The notes under the pieces were generated by a model that was not told the DNA's origin, ran no database searches, and was given only the letters and a program-made list of their open reading frames with translations. Below are positions 11,941-22,139 of a stretch of DNA of 64,000 bases, one piece after another (positions within the stretch are counted from its first letter, which is position 1; each line of letters starts with the position of its first letter). Origin of the DNA: Tretioscincus oriximinensis (taxonomy: Eukaryota; Chordata; Lepidosauria; Squamata; Gymnophthalmidae); contig JAJVDF010000046.1 of the NCBI GenBank assembly GCA_022410635.1, positions 1,040,839-1,104,838 on the forward strand, given 5' to 3'. The translations under genes and the position numbers were made by a program.

Positions 11941-12510
11941 CAGTGTGGTCCAACCCGTGGCCCATGGGCCACGTGCTGCCCGCCAATTCCTTTTTGTGGC
12001 CCAAGGGGGTGTTCTGAACAAAGCAGCCAGGCGGTTGTGAGGGTCGGCGTCTTGGGCAAGTGAGCGGCGAAGTGGAGAGGCGGCTGCAAGTGTCGGTGTC
12101 TTGGGCCAAGATGCCGATGCTCGCAGCTGCCTGGCTGCTTCTCTTGCAACACCCTGCTTACCCAAGACAAGTGGGGTGTTCTGAGCAAAGCTGCCAGGTG
12201 TCTGCAAGTGTTAGCATCTTGGCCCAAGACATCGATGCTCGCAGCTGCCTGGCCACTTTGCCCACAACACTTCACTTGCCCAAGACTGTTAGTGGTGGAC
12301 ATCACCGTTTTGTTGGCAATAGTTCTTTTGCCCTTCTGTGTGGAGTCAGCACCACCCTGTTAGAAGTCCCCACTCCAGGATTAGAAGGATGACTGTATTA
12401 GCGGTTTATAAGGTATCATAATTAAAAGTTGACTGTTTCACCCTGCAAGGTCAGACTTGTGCCTGAGAAAGGGTTAAAGTTCTTATGTTGTCAGTGTTCT
12501 GCCCACCCCT
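11941..12510. mobile_element. hAT-like DNA transposon remnant with internal minisatellite
   Basis: It starts CAGTGTGGTCCAACCCGTGG, the terminal style of hAT (Charlie-type) elements. The right end near 12500-12510 (GTTCTGCCCACCCCTA) is a degenerate inverted match. No 8-bp target duplication was found, so the right boundary is uncertain. Inside are related units: GTGTTCTGAACAAAGC at about 12008 recurs as GTGTTCTGAGCAAAGC at about 12177, and GATGCTCGCAGCTGCCTGG occurs near 12115 and 12233. Partial inverted copies are also present. The long minus-strand frames here are products of this repeat structure and not a gene. The following 150 bp hold two copies of GAAGTGACATCACT-type sequence, possibly another transposon piece. 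Confidence 0.55.
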
Positions 12511-12718
12511 ATGTAGATTGACAGGTCTGGCACTCAAACGTCATATCTGGAATCTGCTTCCAGGAATTGCACCCAAAGTGACAAGACTTCCTGTCCCGCC
12601 CCAGAAGTGACATCACTTCATGTCCTGTCTTGGAAGTGACATCACTCTGGCCCTCAAATTCCTATACTAATGTTTGATGTTTGATTGACCCTCGGGTAAC
12701 TAAAGGTTGAACCATACT

Positions 12719-13006
12719 CAGTGTTTTTTTTCCAGAACAAAAGGTGCCGGAACTAACAGCGGCGGCGGCGGGGGGCGGGGCCACGCCCCCCTCGCCAGCG
12801 GCCCCCCTCGCCGGCGGCACCCTTGCCGGTGGCCAAGGCGCCCCCCGCACCCCGCCGCCTAAATAAAAGGTGCCGCTGCTCATTCCCGCGCCCCCCTGCC
12901 CCCCCGCCTAAATAAAAGGTGCCGCCGCTCATTCCCGCGCCCCCCCCGCCTAAATAAAAGGTGCCGGAACTGTGTTCCGGCGCGTTCCGTCATAAAAAAA
13001 GCCCTG
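12719..13006. mobile_element. Non-autonomous hAT element, GC-rich core
   Basis: The ends are imperfect inverted repeats: CAGTGTTTTTTTTCC on the left and TAAAAAAAGCCCTG on the right. They are flanked by a perfect 8-bp target duplication, ACCATACT, at 12711-12718 and 13007-13014. The 8-bp duplication and CAG start are diagnostic for the hAT superfamily. The 288-bp unit contains GCGGCGG and CCCCCG runs and the phrase AATAAAAGGTGCCG repeated three times, giving a CpG island-like patch in AT-rich DNA. It has no transposase, so mobility would depend on an autonomous relative. Confidence 0.9.
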
Positions 13007-13267
13007 ACCATACTGCTCTAAGGTATGCACTTCTTCACTTACTGTTCCAGACTAATTTGTCTACATTTTTGAATTCCATCTTAAAGAGTAAAGGAAAACA
13101 CTGTGATTGCTTTTCTGTCCTACGGCTTGCTTCTTAATGCTGCTATGTTGAATAACATGACACTGGTTGCATCTATACAATGTTTATTCTGGGATTAATT
13201 GATAATCTGGATTATTTGATAATCATTGCAGTTCCAGTTTTAGTTTGCTTTATTCATACTTTTATAA

Positions 13268-13349
13268 TATACTGCTCAAAACAATTAAGGGAACACTTTA
13301 ACGTAACAGTATAACACTAAGTGTTCCCTTAATTGTTTTGAGCAGTATA
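13268..13349. mobile_element. Palindromic Tc1/mariner-type MITE
   Basis: An 82-bp unit with perfect 31-bp inverted arms (13268-13298 and 13319-13349) and a 20-nt centre. The arms begin TATACTGCTCAAAACAATTA and the flanks are TA, as expected for Tc1/mariner insertion. The arms are identical, so it is either young or conversion-maintained. Non-coding. Confidence 0.85.
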
Positions 13350-15896
13350 TATACCTTTACAGTATAGTTTGCTGTCAATCCCTTTACCTTCCACAGTGAG
13401 GGAATGTCAAGCATTCAAGTGATCAAACTGGCTAGTTTCTATTTCCAATTTAGCAATAAGTAACATACAATTCACACAGAAACACTTCCACAGTTTCTCA
13501 TCAAAATAATTCGTAACTCAGGCTATAAGAGCAGATGGCCTCTCTGGATGTAATGGGAACTGGACTCACTTAATGTGCTTTTATTGCGCAGTGGAGACAC
13601 AACCCCAGACAGAGATTTCAATATTCTATAAATGGATCTATTAGGAAAGAAAACACAGTAAATTTATTGTTAATTGCTCATTTTACATTATGATGCCATT
13701 GAGATTTTTTCTTCTATTTCTCTAGTATATTTTAATTGTACTTTTTCTTGTTCTTTTGTGTTGCCCTTTCTTAGCCTAATCGCTTTGTTCTGAGGCCATC
13801 TTTGAGCCTTTCGAGTTAGTTTTATTCAGATATATATATTTAGCAGTCATCCGCTCTCTTTTTTTTCCATTTTTGGACTATGCATACTGTTGTGCCTATA
13901 TCTTCAGTTCCCACTAATCTGTGTCTATGTAGTGATTCATATGCATTCTAAAGTTAAGCATTCCATTTCCAAAAAATGCATTTTCTAAAAAGTACTGTAG
14001 CACATGTTGCTTTTATATATATGGACTGTAACAATTTTTACCTAAGCACCCTGAGATTTCATACAAAACGTTGCTTAGACCAGAGCAGAGTTTGATGGGT
14101 ATCTCTGTACCTTGTTGCAATGTTAACTCTTAGGGCCTTTCTGTATTTTCCCCGGTGAATGCCAGTAACTACGCTAAGGATCTCCCTTATGCTTGTATGA
14201 GGAAAATGGGAGACCCTGCCCACCACTGATACACTCAATTCACAAGGGTCCTTAATCTGGATTACTAGTAATTCTTCTCAAGAAGTACATATGTACCACC
14301 ACAGCCCAGTCCAAATCTTATAGAAAACATGCCTCCAGTTTCCAGATGACTGAGGCATTCATTTTGTCAGGGCACCAATCTATGCCACTGAAATATTCAT
14401 AGCCATTGGGAGCTTTTGTAGGGCAGAACTAAAGCTATTATGAACTTCAGAGCTGGTTTGATGACTGGTCAGGACCAGAGCCTCTTGTAGATTATTCAGT
14501 TCAAGACCAAACTGCTAGGCCTCAGTGGTCCAAATCCATTGATTGAAGCTACATCAGGTGTCAGATCTGTGGGTGTACAGCTCAAGTACTTGAAAATGTT
14601 AGGCTCCTGGTAGAGTAGTTTCAAACATTTTGGGTTTGGGATTAGTTAAAAATGTATTCGGATTAAATACCATGGGAAAATGGTTCCCTTCACTTGGGAG
14701 GTAAGAAAAGGTGGTTTAAAAATTCAGGGTACGTTGACCTTGGGTTTATCTGTTGTCTTTCCAGATATTATTAAACCTATACAATATACAAGCTTTTTAA
14801 AAAGCAAAGCAAAACACCACGGTCTAGTCATATGTTCTAGAACCATTTATAGATTATTAGAATATCTGTTTAGAAGGGGGCAATTATTTACTAGGATGGC
14901 AATAATTTTTCAAACAGAGAGATGCCTTTTCTCCCAATGTTAAGGCTGTGCTTTTGGTAAAGAAATATCAGAAATGTCCATACATGAAGAGGAGAAATAG
15001 GGGAGATTCTATGTTGGGCTGCATATTACAAAAGCAACCATTGTATAGCAAAAAGCTTAAATATTGCCAAATGTGAAACTTTTCTTATTCCATCTGTGAA
15101 ATGTTGGTATATATATTATAATTATGGAGAACATAAAATATGTCTCCCTGCAACAGGAAGCAATATAGTTCTGACTTCAAAGTTCATGGTTTACAGTGCA
15201 AATTTTATACCATAGGGTGGTTCATCATGTATCATGTTTTGTGTATTATTTGCCCACCTGATAACTTTCTATATATCATCTCTCATCTATCTAATTGTAT
15301 ATTCATTGAGCAATGTTTCTTTAAAGGAAAAGAAAAACCCTACAACAATCAGATTCGTTATGCAATATATCCTAATGTTTCAATATACTGATGAAGTGTA
15401 GAAAACATTTCTTTAACCAGTGTGTTATTTATATGGAACTAAAAATGAGATTTCAGCCAAGATTTTATGGAAAGCCCTGAAAAGCTGGTTTAGTCAATAA
15501 GCAAACTTTCAGTTTTTAAAGACACTGAGACAAACAATGTAAAGATTTTCAATTTTTCTACTGTAAGATAAATGTGAGAGAATTATTTATTAGAGATATC
15601 TCGAGCAAGCAAATACATTATTTCAATCTTATTGTTGGTAGCTCAACAATGACAATAGGCTGCAGAAATTTATTTCTACAGGAAATTTTAACACGTTTGT
15701 TTCTGGATGTTTTAAAGACTTGCACAGGGAGAATGAATGTATTTGATACAATATGTTACTTAGTATGCTTGATTCAGTAAATACGGGTTTCTCCACTTTC
15801 AAACCTCTGAAATTGGGATGGACAATCCACTTTCATTCTTGGGTTTCAGAAATGAGTTCCTAATGTGAATAATCTAGGATTCTCCAATATGGCACT
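13350..15896. other. Unique AT-rich DNA, nothing recognised
   Basis: Open frames up to about 87 codons without motif. No repeat family recognised. Confidence 0.5.
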
Positions 15897-16620
15897 ATAA
15901 GAACATAAGAGGAGCTCTGCTGAATGGGGCCAGAGCCCATCTAGTCTAGCATTCTGTCTCACACAGTGGCCCAATAATTACACCTGGGCAGCCTCAAGCA
16001 GAAGAAAGCAAAACAAAATTATTATTGATGCCCTGCAAATAGTATTTCAGGAATCTTCCCTGTTGCTCCATCCTGGAAGCATCCTAGAGAGATCCATCCT
16101 ATTTATACTCTTGGCTTCCATGAACTTGTCTAATCCTAAAGGTATCTAGATTGCTGGGTTACCACCACCTTCTGGAAGTAAGTTCCACAGACAGATAGCC
16201 CTTTGGATGATCTATCCTAACTCTTTCCCTTATATGTCTTAACTCTTCTGCCCATCAGTTTCAATTAATGCCCTCTCATCCTAGTGTTGTGTGATAGAGA
16301 AATTATTTATCTATTCACCTTATCCATCCTCCGCGTTATTTTATACACTTCAATCAGATCACCTCATAAACACCATCTGAAGGCCGAAGAGGCCTAGAAA
16401 TTGCAGCTTGATTTCATAAGGGCGATGCTCCAACCTTCGGATCAGTCTTGTTGCCTTTTTATGCACTTTCTCTAGTTTTACAATATCTTTTCTGAGATGT
16501 GGTGACCAGAATTGTACACAGTATTTCAAATGTGGCCTTACCAGAGATTTAACTAGATCTCTCCAGAGATCCCTTAGGCAAAGTAGAATAAAAAAAGCAT
16601 TCACAGATTTCTGTTCAGAT
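15897..16620 (-). mobile_element. CR1/L3-type LINE, 3' end with ORF2 remnant
   Basis: The minus strand carries the C-terminal end of a CR1-group ORF2. The frame at 16359-16649 contains SLVRPHLKYCVQFWSPHL, then KLEKVHKKATRLIRRLEH, the conserved tail motif downstream of the reverse transcriptase. The left edge is the family's 3' terminus, which on the plus strand reads ATAAGAACATAAGAGGAGC; the minus strand ends in TTCTTAT repeats. Frameshifts and stops separate the readable blocks, so it is dead. The 5' part of the element is missing, as is usual for LINE insertions. Related 3' ends occur at 44692, 56625 and 57957. Confidence 0.85.
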
Positions 16621-17023
16621 ACTTGAGACTCTGTGCGTGGACATAACATTGGACCAGCCTTCGAAGTGGAAATGGCACTGTGGGCAATTCTAACTGGATA
16701 TCACTTGAAAGTGGTCTCCAAAACATTCCCTGGTGACAAATTGACTCAACGGTTGTGTGTAGATAACACTGAGTGCCTGGGCCACCGCAATGGTCTCCTG
16801 GAAACAGCATCAGGAGTGCACCACTTCAGCAATTTCAAATGCTAGGATTTCAACCTTGTGTTATCAGCGTCTGGAGCTGGGCCAGAATGACCCATCCAGA
16901 ATGAAAATGGTCCTTGGTACAGAGCATTGGTTGCTCTTTGATTAGGTCTGTATAGTTAAGGATAACATACATTATTCAGATCTTGCTCCAATTTCTTTCT
17001 TCTTATTACCAAACAGCATCTTT
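16621..17023. other. Unique DNA, nothing recognised
   Basis: No motif or repeat recognised between the CR1 remnant and the PLE copy. Confidence 0.5.
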
Positions 17024-17036
17024 TTAACTGGATTTA

Positions 17037-17171
17037 AGAATCTGAAGAAGCATCTGAAGAAGTAGATGTGACTAAGAAAGTTCAACCCGCCTCCCTTTCT
17101 CCTGTTAGTCTCCAAGTGCTACAACCCCCATTGTTGGACATTCTAAGACTAACACGGCTATTTCTCTGAAA
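17037..17171 (+). mobile_element. Penelope-like element, simple 5'-truncated copy
   Basis: This contains the 3' end of the family from CTGAAGAAGTAGATG through CTGTTAGTCTCCAAGTGCT to the stub AACACGGCTATTTCTCTGAA. No inverted arm precedes it, unlike the fold-back copies. Flanking direct repeats TTAACTGGATTTA (17024-17036) and TTAACTAGATTTA (17172-17184) differ at one base and mark a 13-bp target duplication. It shows that the family also inserts as an ordinary 5'-truncated copy. Confidence 0.85.
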
Positions 17172-17184
17172 TTAACTAGATTTA

Positions 17185-18315
17185 GTACTCTTCATTACTA
17201 GGTCCTTTTCAAGGATACGGGCTAGTTGGATTATTGTGCATTTGGATCCACCCTAGAGGATGCACGTAAATTCCATCAGAAGCCACCCTTTTAATAATTA
17301 CAAAAAGCAATATTCCTGAAAAATCCACCAAGCTTTTGGCCAAGAAGGAGTTTTAGATTTTATGTGTTGTGGTTCAAAATTTTAAAATGGAATCCTAGCA
17401 GTACAGTATGCATATGTGTCAATTGAGGGGGCTGTAAGTATGAGCCACATTTCTAACCCAAGAGAGATGTTAAAGTAGGAAAATTATACAGTGATAACAA
17501 ATTTCTAAGAATATTATCATAGTAAATCCATCTCTTAATCATTTCTTCAGTCCAACAAAGAATGAGTGCTTCATTTCCTCCTGAATAGTAGTTATGATCA
17601 CTATTCATAGCTATCTATTTTTAAAAAACAAAAGCTGTGGATGAAAAGATTCATTTGAATGAAGATACATTTCCCAAATTATCTCATGTTGCCAAAAATT
17701 ATGAAAAGGATGCAGGTTTGTGAGGCCAAATTCAAGTTTATACAGCTAATTTTACGAAGACTCATTATACAATAGAGATAATGAAATTCTCAAAATAAAC
17801 AGATGCTGATCAAGACTGTGTTCACTGCAGAGTAAAAAAAGCACCTCTAATGCAAATCTTTCAGATCAACAATCTACTATAGAACATACCTGGGAATGGC
17901 TGCCTTTCGAAAAATATCCCTCCAAAACACAGCTGATGTTAGTTTGATCACTTTGCTCAGAGCTGATTTTGAGGTGGGTTTAGAGATATTCACATGGCAG
18001 TCTGTCCTCCCTCTTATGAATATTCTGGCCTAGAAAAAAATCAGATTAGAGATGGGATGAAAACATGGGGATCACATGTCATCATTTCTATTGCACTCCC
18101 GATTATCTTTTTTATGTTATATTGAATACAATTTCATATAGTCTTCTATTACTACAGGATGTATTTCAAATAATACATTTTTTCATTAAAAATGATAAGA
18201 TACATTGAGATAGAGCTGCAAATGGAAGTTATTTATTTAGTGCTATTTATGAGCCATAGCTAGCCAGGAAGAGCAAAGGCAGTAGTGAAAGTTGGAAGTT
18301 TGAAACTGTGAGTTC
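17185..18315. other. Unique AT-rich DNA, nothing recognised
   Basis: No coding or repeat signal recognised. Confidence 0.5.
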
Positions 18316-19280
18316 TAGGCCCCTTCCACACAATGTTTTCCTACCTGGTTCTACCAAACTCATAAGTGGAGTTTTTGCCATGGTTTGCAATGCATCGGTC
18401 ATAAAGGTATGAGGAACCATAATTTCCTGATTGCTGATTTCTTTCTGACATCTTTGCGAAATGAACCGTATTCCCCTTCTCAAGGCTTTGTGTGCCTCTT
18501 GGTTAGGCTAACCAGATGCCCCCTTTTAGGGGGGGAAAACCCAGTTTTTGGGTGTCTACCCTGCTGTCCCAGGGGGGGGCATTTCCCCATTTTTTGCTGA
18601 GGNAAAAAAAATTAAATAAATGTTTTTTTTATTTTTTTATTTATTTTTGAAAAAAAATCACTGCAGCACCACTAGGAGGCTCTGGCATCTGAGACCAGCT
18701 CCTGAAGGCACCATCCCCTCAGTAAAAAATAAAAATTCTCACACACTTCAAAACTTTCTCATACACTTCAAAAAAAGATTGTAAAAAAATTAAAAAATTC
18801 TGATGTACTCAAAAAATTCTCAGTTTAAAAATTCTCACACACTTAAAAAATTCTCACATGCTTCACTGATTTCTCGAGTGGGAATTTTGGAAGGGAATGC
18901 ATATTGGTGGGTAATTTGCATATTTATGAATATGCAAATTAGTATGAATATTAATTAGCCCAGTTTGGGTCTCAGAAAATCTGGTCAGTCTACTTTTGGT
19001 AGATGCAATAAGGCAGGATCTCTTGAGAAGATGATAGGGTGAGACAGTGAGAATCCCATACAGATCATTCTCATTATTTACTTTCTAGTTAGTCAGAGCT
19101 GAAGCAGAATTGCATACTGAGCATGCTCAGAACGTACTTCCTGGCTTAGTCAGCTCATTTGTTCCACATGGATTTAAATGCTTCATGGTTTGTTTGAGAA
19201 AGAATGCCAGGGCTCATGAAGGGGTTATTTCAGAACATAGCGCCATTACAGTTTTTAACATGTGTGGAGGGGGCCACATA
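18316..19280. mobile_element. Probable hAT-like element split by a nested hAT
   Basis: The left end GGCCCCTTCCACACAATGTT is mirrored by AACATGTGTGGAGGGGGCC near 19257-19276. These are inverted ends of a type common among short squamate DNA transposons. Without the nested 489-bp hAT (18504-18992) the outer unit is about 470 bp. No clear target duplication was found, so this rests on the inverted ends alone. Confidence 0.45.
18504..18992 (+). mobile_element. Non-autonomous hAT (family A), long form
   Basis: Begins TAGGCTAACCAGATG and ends ATCTGGTCAGTCTA, giving inverted termini. The flanks CTCTTGGT (18496-18503) and CTTTTGGT (18993-19000) form an 8-bp target duplication with one mismatch, which supports hAT. 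The interior holds homopolymer A/T runs, a conserved block GCACCACTAGGAGGCTCTGG, and several ATTCTCACACACTTCAAAA units. There is no transposase. The same family occurs at 31374, 36686, 41753 and 54481. Confidence 0.85.
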
Positions 19281-22139
19281 TAATGGAGAATGTCAGCCAC
19301 TGCACTGAAGTGGTCCATTTTGTTGTTGTCCATGAAGGTTGCTATTCATCGAGCAAGAAGTTCCCACCTAAGCAAAGATAATATGTATATGGGAGTTGAA
19401 ATGGCTATAGCAGCTTTGTATCTATTCAGCGTCACTAGTTACAATTCTGTTGGGTAATGAAGCAAGCAGGTTTTTAAACAAAACAGAAAATGGAAAATGG
19501 ACCTTTTCATGAATCTGAGGGCTTTTCTGTCCTAAAATAATATGATTTGAACCAGTAAGTTTGGAACAGAAGAGCCCATTTGTTCAGACCATGGCAAGAC
19601 ATATCTGAAACACTAGCACCTGTACAACAGCGCTGATGAAGTCCAGTTCCTATTTTGAGCTTTGTGGATGCTTCTAAAGGCTAGGTGCTTACTAGGTATA
19701 GAGGGACATGATTGGATATATTAAAGAATGTTATTAAAGCTGCATTCAGATGTCACTTATTTATTCCACTGTACTTGAATATTGCAAAATAAAACACTGG
19801 TTGGACTGCTTTATTCCTCCAGAGTATCCAACTACAGCAGAATAACTAAGGGTTGTGTGGATGCAGGTTAAGAGTTGTGGAATTGACAGAAGACTGACAA
19901 GCAAGTACACAATCTTGAACAAAACTAAAGGCCAACATATATTGTCCAATATATGTGGTCTTGCTGAAGGTATCTAACACCATGGACTACCATATGTAAT
20001 GCAGGTTTCAAAGTAGCACTCCACTGAGTCTAAAGGTTATTTCAGAAAAGACTAACTCCTGACACAGTTCAGTGCAAAAGAACTGCATAATTAAAGAGAA
20101 ATCCCTTCAGTCTTAATTGAACCACATTGAAACACATGAATTCCATTTAGTCGTAATCTTTTCCAGTATAATATATGGAAAGGCGGCATGCCGTTGGGCT
20201 GGGTCATCTAGTTGAGACTAACCATTTTTCCCCTTTCCACACTCTGACATTTCAAATCTTTAGGTAAGAATCTCATTAATTATGCATTGTCTGCTTAATT
20301 CATTATTTGTCTGACTTTCTCAGTAGAAAAAGAAAGAATGGATTGTATCAACTGTATATCATTTAATGAAGATAAAGTATAACTTAATTTCCATACTAAT
20401 TTCTCAGAGTAAAATGACAGTAGGTAGTAGAGCAACCTTTGGGGTCAAAGTAATTGGCTTGCTTATGGGTGTCTAGACAAAATATAATCTTGTTTTAACT
20501 TTCCATACACTACGGGTCTGTTTCATTTTCCCAAGCAGAGGAGTTACTTTTTTGTTAGGCTAATTGTGAAGATATTTTTCTTATAAGATGATGGGTAGTG
20601 TTTCTTACAGTAGTCATTTCCATTTGCCCTAGTGATTTATATCATTGCATACCTTAGAGCAATGCTACAGCATTTGTTTCAAAATGTCAGTTGCAATGCA
20701 AAAAGTCCCTGGAGTCAATGCTTCTTTTTATTTATGTGTGGGCTCTCCCATGGGCCTTCTGTTTCCATGGAAACAAGTGTAAGGCTTCTTTCATGTTTGC
20801 TTTATATGTTTTGTCTTTTCTTAATATCCAAGTATTAATGACATAACACAAAGGCTCCATGTTAAAGCTAAGAGGATGGTTCTCAAATGTAAGGTGCTCA
20901 CAGAAGTTACTACCCAGATTCTTGATTTAAATTGCAAACTCCGCCTACTTTTGTGGGTGTTAACAAGAACTGTGTTTTCAATATACTTCATGGGATTCTA
21001 AGCAATACTTTGCCCATTGCACAACTCCAGGGAGTTCAAATGTGGCATTAGTAAAAAGAAAAACACAAGACCAAGCTAAGTCATTGCCTGAAGCAGACAG
21101 AATCTTTAAACTTCCCCTTTGATCTCTTATATGTTGACTTTTTGGAAGTCAAGATTTTTATGCTCTTGCCTCACAACATAAGGAAATAAATACTAAGGCA
21201 GAAATTCTATTTAGTCCTACCTTGAAGCATGTTAAGGTTTCTGGCCATTAATGATGGGATCATCTGATTGTCTTCCAGTGTCTATCCAGAATGCCATTCC
21301 TGCCATGACTCTTTTAAAACTTTTCTCTAGAATTAGAATAGAAAACCACTGTTATTGGACAGATGATAATCCATTTAGGCACAGGAAAATCTGCTGTATA
21401 CAATATCAAATAAGAGATTGTTGCTGAGTTCTTATATGTGTAATAATTAAGAAATGTGATTGCTTTTAAAAAAATAGTTTTGTGGAAGATTAGAATCCAA
21501 ATACAATGAATAATGTTCTTTGACATTTTAATGAAAGTCAAAAAGCAAAGGGAGCCATGCCTATCTAAAGTACTTCATGAGAAGAGATAATCTTCTCATT
21601 AACTAATAAAAGTATCAAATCATTACATATACATGAGGTAGCTGGAGGATCACAGTGCCCAGAAAACAGATTTGAAGAGGAAGTTGATGCACCATCACTC
21701 TGGCTAAATGTCCACCTTTTGGAACCAGCAAAGTCTAGCTAGGCTTACATAACTCAATATGTCAATAGTTTTGTTTGAGTCTGCAGCACAGGCTTCTCAA
21801 ACATAAAGTGTATCTGATCATTAGTTCTTGTCTTTTTGGCATAGTCACACTTTCACTTTTGATCACTTTTGATTTGATAGGCCAGAAGACCTCAATTCCT
21901 TTTCTTCTAAACTATCCCGCTTTTTTCTGGGATAAATCCTGAATAATTGGATTTAATTCAGAAAAACAATAGAAAGACAAATTGATGTTTGGACTCTTAA
22001 ATCAGAAGATAAAGTTGGTCTAAAGTGAAGGAGTGGCCACAGCTTTTATGGCAATGGCAAAAAAAAATACCTTACCTTGAACCAACAACATGTAACAAAT
22101 CGGATGAGTTTAAGCTTTGTTTCATGAATTATGTAATTC
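19281..22139. other. Unique AT-rich DNA, no gene recognised
   Basis: At 19514-19579 an imperfect inverted pair (GGGCTTTTCTGTCCTA / TTGGAACAGAAGAGCCC) may be a tiny palindromic transposon. Otherwise no motif, repeat family or plausible exon was seen. Confidence 0.5.

Noticed and set aside
11892..12305. 137-codon minus-strand frame
   Set aside because: Lies in the minisatellite of the hAT remnant; its repeats produce open frames on several strands.
16359..16649. Independent host gene on the minus strand
   Set aside because: The 96-codon frame is the CR1 ORF2 C-terminal motif adjoining the LINE 3' terminus.
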